DNA of 64,000 nt from Candidatus Kryptonium sp. Its GTDB lineage: Bacteria; Bacteroidota; Ignavibacteria; Kryptoniales; Kryptoniaceae. The notes beneath the pieces are model-generated. The model made no database searches. It was not told the origin of the DNA and worked only from the letters and a program-made list of their open reading frames with translations. The DNA lies in contig JANXBN010000001.1 in the NCBI GenBank assembly GCA_025060635.1, positions 62,001 to 126,000 on the forward strand, read 5' to 3'. Positions 26,835 to 36,087 of the stretch are shown piece by piece. Numbering within the stretch: the first letter of the stretch is position 1; the number at the start of each line of letters is the position of its first letter. The position numbers and the translations under genes were made by a program.

Positions 26835-29549
26835 TTATTTTAAAACGATCATTTTCCTCGCCTCAAAAAATCCATCCATCTGAAGAGTGTAAAAATATAT
26901 TCCAGACGGTATGTCCTGCGAATAAAATTTTACCTTATGTCTTCCGGCAGGCATTTCTCCCAAATTCATATCCTTCACGACCCGCCCGAGCAAATCGTAA
27001 ACTGAAATTTTAACCACCGTATTGCGCGGAATTTCAAACTCTATCACCGTCTCTTGATTGAATGGATTTGGATAATTTTGGATAAGACCTGGTTTAAATC
27101 CCCCGCCTTTAAAGTCCCTAACGCCCACTATAATCTCAACCCCAAATATCTTTACCTCAACACTATATAAAACAGAAGAGCAAAATTTTACATATAGAAT
27201 TTTTCTATTCTTGTTAAACCATGCAGATGTAGAATCAGATGAAAATTTAAGCGAATCATCAGCAACGGTAATTTTGATACCATTTACCTTAATTGAATCA
27301 AAAGTTCCGATAAGGTTGAATTTCAAAATCCAACATCTTTTGTCAACCATACCATTGAATTGACCTCTTGCTTCACTTATGCGAAAGCTTACTTCATTAC
27401 CTTGTTTTCTACATTTAAGTTCTGTAAGTGCGAACTCACCATTTTTATATGCCATTGTTTCGCCATCGTCTTCGTAAAGTTCAAATTCAACATCGCCCGG
27501 ATAGACATCAACGAAAAGAGTGTCGTCTGGAGATTGATTGCTATATCTTTTTATCTTCCCCATTGGAATTATTGATGGAACTCTGATAAATAAAGGTATT
27601 TGATCAAGTGGTGCATTGACCCGAATTGTTTTCCCGCCGTTATAAACCTCGCCCGTCCAAAAATTAACCCATAAAGATCCACTTGGTAGGTAAACATCCC
27701 ACATCCTTTGTCCTGCAACAAAAACAGGCGAAACAAGAATGAAATCGCCAAAAAGATATTCATAACTTAAATTGTAAACATTTACATCATGTGGAAATTC
27801 ATATAAAACTGGCTTTATAAGAGTTTCACCGTATTTCCAAGTTTTGTAAGCGTAAGTGTAAATATACGGGAGCAACTGATAACGAAGTTGAATATATTTT
27901 TTGACTATTCTCTCAATATCTTCCCCAAAAGCCCAAGGTTCAAGTGGTTGCTCATGCCCATGTGGTCTCATGACAGGACAAAATGTTCCAAACTGAATCC
28001 ATCTGACATAAAGTTCGCCAGTTGTCGTTCCACCAGTAAATCCACCGATATCTGAATTATGATACGGTATACCAGACATAACCATTCCAATTAACATCGG
28101 CACTTGAACTTTCAAGCCGTTAAAACTTTTTCTCACATCACCCGACCAAGTTATAACCCCAAAACGCTGAATTCCCGCAAAACCAGATCTTGTTAAATTA
28201 AAAATTCTCTTTTCAGGGAAATCACGACGATAGCCATCATATAAAGTTTTCGCCCAAAGAAAATTATAAACATTGTGAACTTTCCTTGCGCTTCCGAGAT
28301 AATGTTTCAAAAAATCAGGATGATTCTCCGGCTCCCCAAGATCTGTCCAAAAACCTGAAACACCTTCGTCCAAAAGATTTTTGTATTTCTCCCACCACCA
28401 AATTTGTGCACTTGGATTTGTAATATCAAGAAGAGAAGAAGGAGTCGCCCAGAAGTTTTGAAAAACATAGCTTCTACCTGATGAATCAAAAGCAAAAAAT
28501 CTGTTTTGATCAGCAATTGAATAATTAAATGAAGTGAGATTTATATACGGTTCAGAAATGACGATCGTCTTAACACCTTTCGCTTTGAAATCCGCCATCA
28601 TTCTTACTGGATCACGCCAGTTATTTCTATCCCAAGTCATGTTTCCCATATTTCCCCAACCAAACCAGTAAAGATCAAGGATTATCGCATCAAGCGGGAT
28701 ATTTTTCAATAAGAATGTATTGACGATATTTTCGGTTTCTGTTTGATTTCTGTAACCATATTTGCTTTGTAAAAATCCAAATGACCATCTTGGTGGAATC
28801 GGTGGGAAACCCGTAAGCCAAAAATATTTTTTAAGAATTTCTTTAATTGAAGATGCATAAATGAAGTAATAATTCATCTGCCCATCTTCGGTTTTATAAT
28901 ACCAAACCGACTGAATAGAAACGCCGAAATCAAAATAACCAGGAAATGTTATATCAAAATACAAGCCATAATTGTAATTTGATTGAACAAATGGAACATT
29001 TATTTGCATCGTCTTTAACGGTGAATCATAGCCAACTATGTGTTGATTGTATGTGCTAAATGCATGCCCTTTTCTGTCAATATCAATTCCCTTTTGCCCA
29101 AGCCCATAAAAATGTTCATCCGGTTGAATATCAAAGAAAACATATTTTTCTTTTCCTCTGAAGCCAAATCCGCCTGAGTTCCTTTCTTTCAACAAAAGCT
29201 TGCCCGCTTTGTCGTAATAATAAATCCTCAAAGGCGTTTTATCAACCCGAATTAAAATTGAATCCGTTTGAATTAAAAATTTGCTACCCTCATCTCTCAT
29301 TTCCCACCGCACATCACTGCAACTTTGTAACACAACAAAGGTCGTGTCTTCAACTGCGTTGTTTAAATCCTCAAATAGAGTAACTTTCAAAATATCGCTT
29401 CGGATAAACTTAAGTTCAATTGCGCACATCCCAGCGTAAAACCTTATCGTGCTATCGGTTGTAGTGTGCCCTGTGTAATTACCAACAAAGTTTATTTGGC
29501 TCAAAGCTACCCACGGGAAAAGTAGAATTAAAATAAACTTTTTTAGCAT
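26835..29549 (-). CDS. Secreted glycoside hydrolase family 31 with type IX secretion sorting domain
   Basis: GH31 enzymes are mostly alpha-glucosidases or alpha-xylosidases. From the ATG at 29549 the product has 904 residues: signal peptide (LKKFILILLFPWVALSQ), an N-terminal galactose-mutarotase-like domain, and a TIM barrel with the nucleophile Asp in WTDLGEPENHP (about residue 400) and the acid/base Asp in WSGDVRKSF (about 470). C-terminal beta domains follow. The last 90 residues are a type A T9SS sorting domain (NYPNPFNQETVIEFEIP, KISVYDLLGRVVK, GIYFYTLQMDG), so export across the outer membrane is expected. An in-frame start 39 nt upstream is less likely because it precedes the signal peptide. 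This is the main evidence for T9SS and FCB-group membership here. Confidence 0.93.
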   Translation of the reverse strand: MLKKFILILLFPWVALSQINFVGNYTGHTTTDSTIRFYAGMCAIELKFIRSDILKVTLFEDLNNAVEDTTFVVLQSCSDVRWEMRDEGSKFLIQTDSILIRVDKTPLRIYYYDKAGKLLLKERNSGGFGFRGKEKYVFFDIQPDEHFYGLGQKGIDIDRKGHAFSTYNQHIVGYDSPLKTMQINVPFVQSNYNYGLYFDITFPGYFDFGVSIQSVWYYKTEDGQMNYYFIYASSIKEILKKYFWLTGFPPIPPRWSFGFLQSKYGYRNQTETENIVNTFLLKNIPLDAIILDLYWFGWGNMGNMTWDRNNWRDPVRMMADFKAKGVKTIVISEPYINLTSFNYSIADQNRFFAFDSSGRSYVFQNFWATPSSLLDITNPSAQIWWWEKYKNLLDEGVSGFWTDLGEPENHPDFLKHYLGSARKVHNVYNFLWAKTLYDGYRRDFPEKRIFNLTRSGFAGIQRFGVITWSGDVRKSFNGLKVQVPMLIGMVMSGIPYHNSDIGGFTGGTTTGELYVRWIQFGTFCPVMRPHGHEQPLEPWAFGEDIERIVKKYIQLRYQLLPYIYTYAYKTWKYGETLIKPVLYEFPHDVNVYNLSYEYLFGDFILVSPVFVAGQRMWDVYLPSGSLWVNFWTGEVYNGGKTIRVNAPLDQIPLFIRVPSIIPMGKIKRYSNQSPDDTLFVDVYPGDVEFELYEDDGETMAYKNGEFALTELKCRKQGNEVSFRISEARGQFNGMVDKRCWILKFNLIGTFDSIKVNGIKITVADDSLKFSSDSTSAWFNKNRKILYVKFCSSVLYSVEVKIFGVEIIVGVRDFKGGGFKPGLIQNYPNPFNQETVIEFEIPRNTVVKISVYDLLGRVVKDMNLGEMPAGRHKVKFYSQDIPSGIYFYTLQMDGFFEARKMIVLK

Positions 29550-29653
29550 TTTTCCGAGAATTTTTATTGACGAAATTCGAAGTTCCAAAAACGATATCTT
29601 GCTAATCTATCTGTTTTAATTTAAATTAATTTAAGGCGAAACAAAAGTTAAAG

Positions 29654-31195
29654 ATGATGAAGAAAGGCAAAACAGAAAACAAAACCCCGAAATTTAACTC
29701 TGACAAATTCATCCTTCTCGTCTCGCTTGCCTACCTTATCATCATGTTAATTTTTTCGCTTGGTTATAGGAAAGTTGGAAACTACGATATAGAAACCGAT
29801 TTCTTCTGGGATTACGCCGTTGAAGCTAGAAACATCTTGAACGGGATCATAAATGTTGGGGAATTCCGCGGACCAGGATATCCGACGATCGTTGGGCTTT
29901 TGTCATTAATAGTTGGAGATATTTTTAAATCTGGATTGATAGTCTCGGCTATTTCATCAGCCCTTGTCATCTTAATAACTTTCAAAACCTTGAAAAGTGT
30001 GTTTGACGAGAAAATCGCTCTCGCCGTATCATTGACTATGATTTTTAATCCGACATTTTTGAGATATTCTTATGTCTGCGGAACCGATATGTTTTTTAAT
30101 CTGCTCGTCTCCTCAGCTGTATTTTTTGCGCTCATCGGTGTTTTAAAGAATAAATTAATCTATCTTTTCCTATCCGGTTTATTTGGTGGGTACGCTTACT
30201 TGACAAGATACAACGGAATCTCTTTGCTTATTGGACTTCCTTTAATGATTTTAATTTCAAACCCAGGGAGTTTGAAAAAGGGAATTTTAAAATCAATACT
30301 CGCTGTCGCTGGCTACCTTGTTTTCCTTCTCCCATGGTCAATTTATTCCTATATAAAGCGTGGTGAATTTTTTTACAACCGAAATTATCTGAACATCGCG
30401 TATGAGATGTATGCAAAAGGGAAAATCCCTTGGGATAATTTCTGGTTTGAAGCATCAAAAGAATACAAATCATTTCTTGATGTTTTTCTTCGCGACCCAG
30501 GGCTTTTCGTTGAAAAAGCGATCTTAAATTTCATAGATCACTTCTGGCGTGATTTGACCCAGCTTTGTGGATGGCAGTTTTTAATTTTATTTGCCATCGG
30601 TTTAATTATTCTAATAAGCCAAAAGGTTGACAGAGTAAAGCTTGGATACTTTGCTTCAGGATTTACATTTTTCTTGGTGCTCGTTTTCGTGTTTTATAGC
30701 GAGAGGTTTTCTATGTACCTTCTCCCTGTCTATCTTTCGGTTTGCTATCAAGTTATCAAGTGGAGAAAAGTAGAAGAAATAAAATATGGCTGGTTAATTG
30801 TCATCGCAGTTTTCAATCTAATCTCACTGCCTAAGATTTCTCAAATGATAAAGAGAGATATTCAAAATCAACCATTTGACATACTTCACATAAGGGAACA
30901 ATTTATATCAAAATTTGGCAACTCTGAAAAAGGTAAAATAATCGTAGCTCGGAAACCTAACATCGCTTACTATTTGAATATGGAGTTTAGACCTTTCCCA
31001 CTTGTAAATAATTTTGAACAGCTTCACAGCGAATTGATGAGATTGAACGCTTCATATCTTTATTATAGTTGGATTGAATACTATTTCAGAAGGGAGCTTG
31101 AAGGGCTTTTTAACTACGCTTCTCCACCGCCGTTTCTTGAGCCCATTGCTGTTTCAGAAGATCCCCCGGCAGTTCTTTACAAGGTGAAAAAATAG
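29654..31195 (+). CDS. Membrane glycosyltransferase, GT39/ArnT-like
   Basis: A 513-residue polytopic membrane protein with about ten hydrophobic helices and a C-terminal soluble domain. The first periplasmic loop contains YDIETDFFWDYAVEARNILNG and FRGPGYPTIVGL, matching the Asp/Glu-bearing loop and 'GYP' stretch of dolichyl-phosphate-mannose mannosyltransferase-like (PMT_2) enzymes, which transfer sugars from polyprenyl-phosphate donors. Other landmarks are SGLFGGYAYLTRYNGI and LFLLPWSIYSY. The acceptor (protein, lipid A or surface glycan) cannot be read. It is divergent from the GH31 gene and abuts flbD tail to tail with no bases between. Confidence 0.78.
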   Translation: MMKKGKTENKTPKFNSDKFILLVSLAYLIIMLIFSLGYRKVGNYDIETDFFWDYAVEARNILNGIINVGEFRGPGYPTIVGLLSLIVGDIFKSGLIVSAISSALVILITFKTLKSVFDEKIALAVSLTMIFNPTFLRYSYVCGTDMFFNLLVSSAVFFALIGVLKNKLIYLFLSGLFGGYAYLTRYNGISLLIGLPLMILISNPGSLKKGILKSILAVAGYLVFLLPWSIYSYIKRGEFFYNRNYLNIAYEMYAKGKIPWDNFWFEASKEYKSFLDVFLRDPGLFVEKAILNFIDHFWRDLTQLCGWQFLILFAIGLIILISQKVDRVKLGYFASGFTFFLVLVFVFYSERFSMYLLPVYLSVCYQVIKWRKVEEIKYGWLIVIAVFNLISLPKISQMIKRDIQNQPFDILHIREQFISKFGNSEKGKIIVARKPNIAYYLNMEFRPFPLVNNFEQLHSELMRLNASYLYYSWIEYYFRRELEGLFNYASPPPFLEPIAVSEDPPAVLYKVKK

Positions 31196-31423
31196 TTAAT
31201 CTTTTTCCTCAGAAGATTTTTTAACTCGTGGAAGTAACGAATCAGGCAAACATCTTTGACGATATTGGATTATCTTCTCAATAACCTCATCAACGCTTTC
31301 CTTGACCATGATCTTCTTACCTGTTGTAAGGGCTATGATTGTATCAGGTGAGGCCTCAAGATATTCAATTAATTCTGCGTTGACGACAATTTCTTGTCCA
31401 TTTAATCTTGTTACTTTGATCAT
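31196..31423 (-). CDS. flbD: FlbD-family flagellar protein
   Basis: A 75-residue cytoplasmic protein. MIKVTRLNGQEIVVNAELIEYLEASPDTIIALTTGKK is the complete FlbD domain of Firmicutes, Spirochaetes and others (not the Caulobacter NtrC-like FlbD). The tail YRQRCLPDSLLPRVKKSSEEKD is charged. In related operons flbD follows flgE and precedes motA/motB, but here the operon ends and a convergent gene follows, so motor stator genes must lie elsewhere. It is separated from flgE by a hairpin terminator, so part of its expression may depend on read-through. Confidence 0.88.
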   Translation of the reverse strand: MIKVTRLNGQEIVVNAELIEYLEASPDTIIALTTGKKIMVKESVDEVIEKIIQYRQRCLPDSLLPRVKKSSEEKD

Positions 31424-31444
31424 GGTAAATTTTTAATTTGCTTT

Positions 31445-31476
31445 TTAAAATTTAAACCCCGCCGCGAAGGCGGGGC
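31445..31476 (-). terminator. Intrinsic terminator after flgE
   Basis: On the minus strand GCCCCGCC-TTCGC-GGCGGGG forms a perfect 7-bp GC-only stem (31457-31463 with 31469-31475) followed by TTTAAATTTT. It begins about 8 nt after the flgE stop and sits 34 nt before flbD. It should terminate or attenuate most transcription out of flgE. Confidence 0.8.
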
Positions 31477-31483
31477 GTTTATG

Positions 31484-33535
31484 TTATCGCTTCAAATTAA
31501 CAATTTCTTGCAAAAATTCATCGCTCGTCGTTATTATTCTCGCGTTCGCTTGAAAACCACGCTGAGCTATTATCATCCTTGTAAATTCTTCGGCAAGATC
31601 AACATTGGATTGTTCTAATACTCCTGACATTACCTTTGATTGAATCGCCGAACCTGGCTCATCAATTATCGGTGTTCCAGAGTTTGCAGAGATATCAAAC
31701 ATGTTATCGCCAACCCTCAATAAACCGCTCGGGTTATTAAATGTCGCAACCAGAATCTGTGCGAGAACACGAACTGTTCCGTTTGAAAACACACCTAAAA
31801 TCTTACCATCTTCATTTACGGAAATTGTGTTCAAAAATCCAAGCCCATATCCATTCTGATCTGCTATTAAACTTGAAGGTCCTTCCATTTGAGTTATCCC
31901 GGCGAATTCACCAATTTTTCCAGGATCAATTACTATGTCAAGTATATCGGCAGAATTATCTCCAGGATCAAGCCTCAAAGTTGAGCTTCCATCGTCAAAA
32001 AAGAAACTTCTTATTGATCCATCTGAATTAAACACAATTTTACCACTTCCACCAGCAATTATAACTTCCTTCCCGCTGACGGAAGCAGTCCATGACCATT
32101 GGTTCGGAGTTGTTGCATCTTTTACGAATTTTAAAGTTATGTTGTGTTTGTTTCCAAGGGAATCATAAACTGTCACAGTAGTTGATGCTTCAACATCTTC
32201 CGCCTTTTGAACCTCTAACCAATTACCTGGTCTATTTTCAAAAATTGAGTTAAATCTGTCTCTACCAGTGGATGAAATGTTAAGTTCAGTGATTTCATAA
32301 GATTTCCCGCCATCTGCATTTACAACGAGAGCACCTGTGTCTAAATCAATTACAACACCTTTAGGGTTGCTAATCCTAAAAGCATTTTTAATTGCATCAG
32401 CAAAATCTTTATATGTTGATGTAGGGCTTACAGAGAAATTAACAGCTGTGATCGCTTTGCCACCGACTTTACCAGCGATTGTAATCGTATCGCCAGCAAC
32501 AAGTCCAAGATCATTTCCTTGGGCATCTCTAAGTTTGGTTAAAAGATCGTTTGGTCTTGCAACATGGGAAAATTCATCAGAGAATTTACTTGAACCTGCC
32601 GTATAACTTCCATTCAACCCAGAGAGAGCAGATTCAAAATTGCGATTGTTACTTGATATCACAACGGACTGGTTAGAAGACGATCTCAAAACAATTCTAC
32701 CTTCTGAATCAATTGAAGCAGATAGCGAACCAGCAAAGTCATTATTTATTTCCGCAATTAAATCATTCAAAGTATGGAAATTACCATCACCTACTCCTCC
32801 ATCTTTGCTAACATATGTATATGTTCTAACTTTCGTTCCATCTTGAATAGTTACTGTCGTTGAACCCGAGAGCATACCAGTTATCACTGTATTTGCTGTT
32901 CCAGTCGCAAGAAGATTATTTACATCTGAGTTTCCATCTTCAACTGCGTAAAGGCGCGCGCTCCTTAATATGTTACCTTTCGGAATTCCACCGGCATTGA
33001 GATTACCGGTAAGTTTTATAACTGATGTTGCTTTAGCTGGTGACTTTTGACCAAAGGGAATCTTTATATCTTCAAGTTTAGCGCCAGGTGGGACAACCCC
33101 TGAAGCATCAGCCATTTTACCTTGAACTATTGCACCAGTTGCTGAATCAACCAAATTTCCATTAGCATCAAACCTAAAAGCTCCAGCGCGTGTGAAATAG
33201 TTTTTCCCACCTTTTTTCACAATGAAAAATCCATTGCCCTGGATTGCAAGATCTGTCACTTGACCTGTTGTTTCAAGATTTCCCTGTGTGAAAATTGTAT
33301 CAATTGAGCTTATATTCATTCCAAGCCCAACCTGTAGTGGATTTGTTCCACCAGATTCAGCGGATGGTTGAGTAGCCCCGCGAAGTGTTTGAGCAAATGT
33401 TTCACTGAAAGAGACACGAGCAGATTTGAATCCAATAGTGTTAATGTTTGAGATGTTATTTCCGATTACATCCATCATAACTTGATGGTTTCTCAATCCA
33501 GAAACGCCCGAGAACAAAGATCTCAAGAATGACAT
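31484..33535 (-). CDS. flgE: Flagellar hook protein FlgE
   Basis: Subunit of the universal joint between rod and filament. The 683 residues have the rod/hook N-terminus (SFLRSLFSGVSGLRNHQVMM, then DVIGNNISNINTIGFKSAR), the hook-specific FTQGNLETTGQVTDLAIQGNGFF region, and the C-terminus SGVLEQSNVDLAEEFTRMII followed by QRGFQANARIITTSDEFLQE. Both termini build the inner coiled-coil core. It is much longer than E. coli FlgE (about 400), the extra residues forming enlarged outer domains (about 170-520) exposed on the hook surface. A strong GGAGG lies 5-6 nt before the ATG, and the leader has two stable hairpins. Confidence 0.96.
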   Translation of the reverse strand: MSFLRSLFSGVSGLRNHQVMMDVIGNNISNINTIGFKSARVSFSETFAQTLRGATQPSAESGGTNPLQVGLGMNISSIDTIFTQGNLETTGQVTDLAIQGNGFFIVKKGGKNYFTRAGAFRFDANGNLVDSATGAIVQGKMADASGVVPPGAKLEDIKIPFGQKSPAKATSVIKLTGNLNAGGIPKGNILRSARLYAVEDGNSDVNNLLATGTANTVITGMLSGSTTVTIQDGTKVRTYTYVSKDGGVGDGNFHTLNDLIAEINNDFAGSLSASIDSEGRIVLRSSSNQSVVISSNNRNFESALSGLNGSYTAGSSKFSDEFSHVARPNDLLTKLRDAQGNDLGLVAGDTITIAGKVGGKAITAVNFSVSPTSTYKDFADAIKNAFRISNPKGVVIDLDTGALVVNADGGKSYEITELNISSTGRDRFNSIFENRPGNWLEVQKAEDVEASTTVTVYDSLGNKHNITLKFVKDATTPNQWSWTASVSGKEVIIAGGSGKIVFNSDGSIRSFFFDDGSSTLRLDPGDNSADILDIVIDPGKIGEFAGITQMEGPSSLIADQNGYGLGFLNTISVNEDGKILGVFSNGTVRVLAQILVATFNNPSGLLRVGDNMFDISANSGTPIIDEPGSAIQSKVMSGVLEQSNVDLAEEFTRMIIAQRGFQANARIITTSDEFLQEIVNLKR

Positions 33536-33571
33536 TTTTACCTCCTTAATTTTGTTTTTTTAGTGCTTTTA

Positions 33572-33632
33572 AATCTCGCCTCAGTCGGTCAGCGAGATTG
33601 CGGGGCTCCCTCAACAGCGAGGTCCAGCCCCG
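33572..33632 (-). promoter_or_regulatory. Two tandem hairpins in the fhp-flgE leader
   Basis: Immediately after the fhp stop the transcript can form hairpin 1: CGGGGCT (33632-33626) with AGCCCCG (33607-33601), plus an inner CCTC/GAGG stem. Hairpin 2 follows one base later: AATCTCGC (33599-33592) with GCGAGATT (33579-33572). Neither is followed by a convincing U tract on the minus strand. They occupy nearly all of the gap ahead of the flgE ribosome-binding site. Processing, mRNA stabilisation or attenuation of hook protein synthesis are possible roles; none is shown. Confidence 0.6.
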
Positions 33633-33634
33633 TT

Positions 33635-34024
33635 TTAAATTATTACTGCACCATCAATATTGGTGAAAACATGCTCTCTCATGTTTTCACTATCAACAAC
33701 GGTTATAACAGTCCTATTCTTAACATTCACAATAAACGCAATATCTCTCAACAAAATTAGCACATCCCTTGTGTTTTTTTGCTCCGCTCGGATCACTGCA
33801 TCATTTAATAACTTTAACTCCTCATTACTCAATCTGACATCCCTTTCCTCCATTCGTTTCAAAGCATGGTTGGAAAACTTAACCTTTTCAATTTCATCTC
33901 TGAGGATATCACTAAATTTAGCTCCAAATTCAGGAATCTTTACACCTACATTCTCTCGCTTTAAAACCTCAACACCACCAATAGGGATGAACGGAACTTT
34001 TACGCCATTTATCTCACTTGACAT
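33635..34024 (-). CDS. Flagellar operon protein (TIGR02530 family)
   Basis: A 129-residue protein lying between flgD and flgE, a position where TIGR02530 proteins usually occur. The conserved part is FSNHALKRMEERDVRLSNEELKLLNDAVIRAEQKNTRDVLILL, then DIAFIVNVKNRTVITVVD. I identify it by that central HAxKRxxxR segment and by context. Its exact role in hook assembly is unknown in the family. It overlaps the flgD 3' end by 11 nt, and its stop is directly followed by the flgE leader hairpins. Confidence 0.85.
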   Translation of the reverse strand: MSSEINGVKVPFIPIGGVEVLKRENVGVKIPEFGAKFSDILRDEIEKVKFSNHALKRMEERDVRLSNEELKLLNDAVIRAEQKNTRDVLILLRDIAFIVNVKNRTVITVVDSENMREHVFTNIDGAVII

Positions 34025-34715
34025 CTTTCCTCCTGTCCTTTATTTCAATTACATCAGCAATGCTGAACTCAATTCCTTTAACCAATATAACAGTGTTATC
34101 TTGTTTATATCTCACACCTTCAACTACACCGCTTATGTAAGTATTTACAACCACAGATTTACCATCTTTATCAAATGCCTCAATCTTGATCTTGTAATTT
34201 CCCTCTGGTAAGTAATTTCCTTTCTCATCTTTGCCATCCCAATTAAAATCATATCTTCCGCTTTTTTTCTCCCCAACTTTAAAGTTTCTAACAACATTTC
34301 CTGCGGAATCAAGGATTTTAATCTCAACCGACTTTGCATCACCTTTTAACTCGTAACCAAAGTCAACCACATCGCCTTGCTCAAGCTTTAAAACATCTCC
34401 GTAAACCATCACGCTTTTCCCTATCAAATTCGCTATCAAGGCATTCGTAATTGAGCGATTAGTTGCGTAGCTTGCATTGATGCTTTTTAAAAGATTTGAG
34501 TTGATATTGTAAAGTTGTTCAACCGTGCTAAACTGCGCAAGCTGACTTGCAAATTCCGTGCTTTGAATCGGATTTAAAGGATCTTGATAATTAAGCTGCG
34601 TTATTAAAAGTTTCAAAAAGTCATCCTTTTCAAGAATTGATTTACCAGAATCTTGAGCATTACCTACGGTTGAAAGCATACCTCCAAGATTTGGGACTGA
34701 ATTAACCTTTTCCAT
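34014..34715 (-). CDS. flgD: Flagellar hook assembly scaffold FlgD
   Basis: FlgD caps the growing hook and is discarded when the hook is complete. In 233 residues, the N-terminal export/cap region is DDFLKLLITQLNYQDPLNPIQ followed by STEFASQLAQFSTVEQLYNIN. The middle has the FlgD Tudor/Ig-like domain (VRNFKVGEKKSGRYDFNWDG, DEKGNYLPEGNYKIKIEA). I choose the ATG at 34715 because GGAGG lies 8 nt ahead; a GTG 9 nt further upstream is in frame but sits on that Shine-Dalgarno. It follows fliK closely. Confidence 0.94.
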   Translation of the reverse strand: MEKVNSVPNLGGMLSTVGNAQDSGKSILEKDDFLKLLITQLNYQDPLNPIQSTEFASQLAQFSTVEQLYNINSNLLKSINASYATNRSITNALIANLIGKSVMVYGDVLKLEQGDVVDFGYELKGDAKSVEIKILDSAGNVVRNFKVGEKKSGRYDFNWDGKDEKGNYLPEGNYKIKIEAFDKDGKSVVVNTYISGVVEGVRYKQDNTVILVKGIEFSIADVIEIKDRRKDVK

Positions 34716-34728
34716 AATAGCCACCTCC

Positions 34729-36087
34729 TTAAATTATTGCCTCAATTAAGCTACCGCCATAAATTTTAACGATCTCATTTGAATCAAATATCTTCTTTCG
34801 GTTAGATCTTCTATGAAATTTCTCTCGTTCAGGACTTAATGAGTTTAAATCATCGCTCGTAAAACTTCCACCCGCAATCAAAGTTCCAATTTTCTCAAGA
34901 TTTACATTGTTTGATTCAAGCATCGTTTTCAAATTTTCAAAGCCAGATTCAATTATTTGTTTCGCCTCAAGATTCTTAACCTCAAACAAGATCCTCACTC
35001 CCCTCTCACCCTCTGAAATTTTAATAACGACTTCACCGATCTCCTTCGGTTCAACTTTCAAAATGATCACCTCACGATCAATAATATCGCTCTTCAAAAC
35101 AAAATCTTTCAAAACCTCCGGGATATCTTGAACTTTCACAGGTAAATTAAATTCCCTTGTTCTTATCTCCTGGTCAAAACTTGTGACATTAACAGAGTTG
35201 AAGTTTTTCGCAATAATTTTCTCTGCTCCTATATCGTGAGAAATTTCTTTCTTTAACTTAAACGATGAATCAAAATCGTTTTTTGCTTGCTCGTGTTCAT
35301 GATTTCCCAAAGGTTGAGATTTTTCCAATGCGTTTCTATCATGTTTTATTCTTTCATCTTGAGATTGATGTTCTCCCACTCTCAAGTGAAATTTTTCTCT
35401 TTTCGTATTTTCGCTCCCGCTTAAATCCTCCAACAATTTCTTTTCAGATAACATTTGCATTTCATTAAGATCAAAGTGAGTGAACTCACCCAAACGCATT
35501 TCTGGCTCTATTGATTCTGGAATTTTGTTGATTTGACCGCTTTCAGAATTTATTACTTGAGAATTTTCGCTTTGCCTTTGCTCCGATCCCATAAAAGCAT
35601 CAATGTTAAAAAATACAGCTTTTTGAAAGTTCATTTGACGATATACATTGACATTCTCTCCATCAGGGATTTTAAGCTGTGGTCTTTCAAAAGTATCAAA
35701 ACCCTGGTTCGCAACCCACTTATTCATCAAATGAGTTAATTCTAAAACCAAAAATTCATTCGTTTTGCCTTGTTCAAAAAGTGAATTTATTGCCTCTGTA
35801 ATTACAGAATTATCATTTCTTGGCTCATGCACCGATCTAATAAGCTGAAAATTGAAATCCGAATTACAAAACTTTTCACCTGTATCTTCAGCTATTTGTT
35901 CTACTTGTTTTGTTCCCTCCAAACATTCATACTTAAAAGTATCCTCTCCTCTGCTTGTAAAAAATTGGATTAAGAGCAATCCTAAAATGTCCCCGAAGCT
36001 AAGCGTTCCTTGACACTGCGATTTAAAACTTCCTTGGTTTTGACTTAATTTGAAATCATTCAATATGTTAAAAAGAATTAGGTTCAT
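34729..36087 (-). CDS. fliK: Flagellar hook-length control protein FliK
   Basis: FliK measures hook length and switches export specificity. The 452 residues show the expected layout: a low-conservation, Gln/Asn/Glu-rich N-terminal ruler (about 1-310), then the C-terminal Flg_hook domain with LKVEPKEIGEVVIKISEGER, RILFEVKNLEAKQII and LESNNVNLEKIGTLI (about 340-410). The last stretch is basic (FHRRSNRKKIFD). The identification rests on the C-terminal domain and its place before flgD. Its ATG overlaps the stop of the MotE-like gene (ATGA). Confidence 0.88.
   Translation of the reverse strand: MNLILFNILNDFKLSQNQGSFKSQCQGTLSFGDILGLLLIQFFTSRGEDTFKYECLEGTKQVEQIAEDTGEKFCNSDFNFQLIRSVHEPRNDNSVITEAINSLFEQGKTNEFLVLELTHLMNKWVANQGFDTFERPQLKIPDGENVNVYRQMNFQKAVFFNIDAFMGSEQRQSENSQVINSESGQINKIPESIEPEMRLGEFTHFDLNEMQMLSEKKLLEDLSGSENTKREKFHLRVGEHQSQDERIKHDRNALEKSQPLGNHEHEQAKNDFDSSFKLKKEISHDIGAEKIIAKNFNSVNVTSFDQEIRTREFNLPVKVQDIPEVLKDFVLKSDIIDREVIILKVEPKEIGEVVIKISEGERGVRILFEVKNLEAKQIIESGFENLKTMLESNNVNLEKIGTLIAGGSFTSDDLNSLSPEREKFHRRSNRKKIFDSNEIVKIYGGSLIEAII

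Noticed and set aside
33572-33632. Cyclic-di-GMP riboswitch upstream of flgE
   Set aside because: The conserved GEMM core sequence and receptor are not present; only simple stems are seen.
33660-34211. Plus-strand open frame of 183 codons
   Set aside because: It is antisense to fhp and flgD, both recognised by domain and context; composition is Ser/Phe/Ile-rich, as expected for antisense frames.
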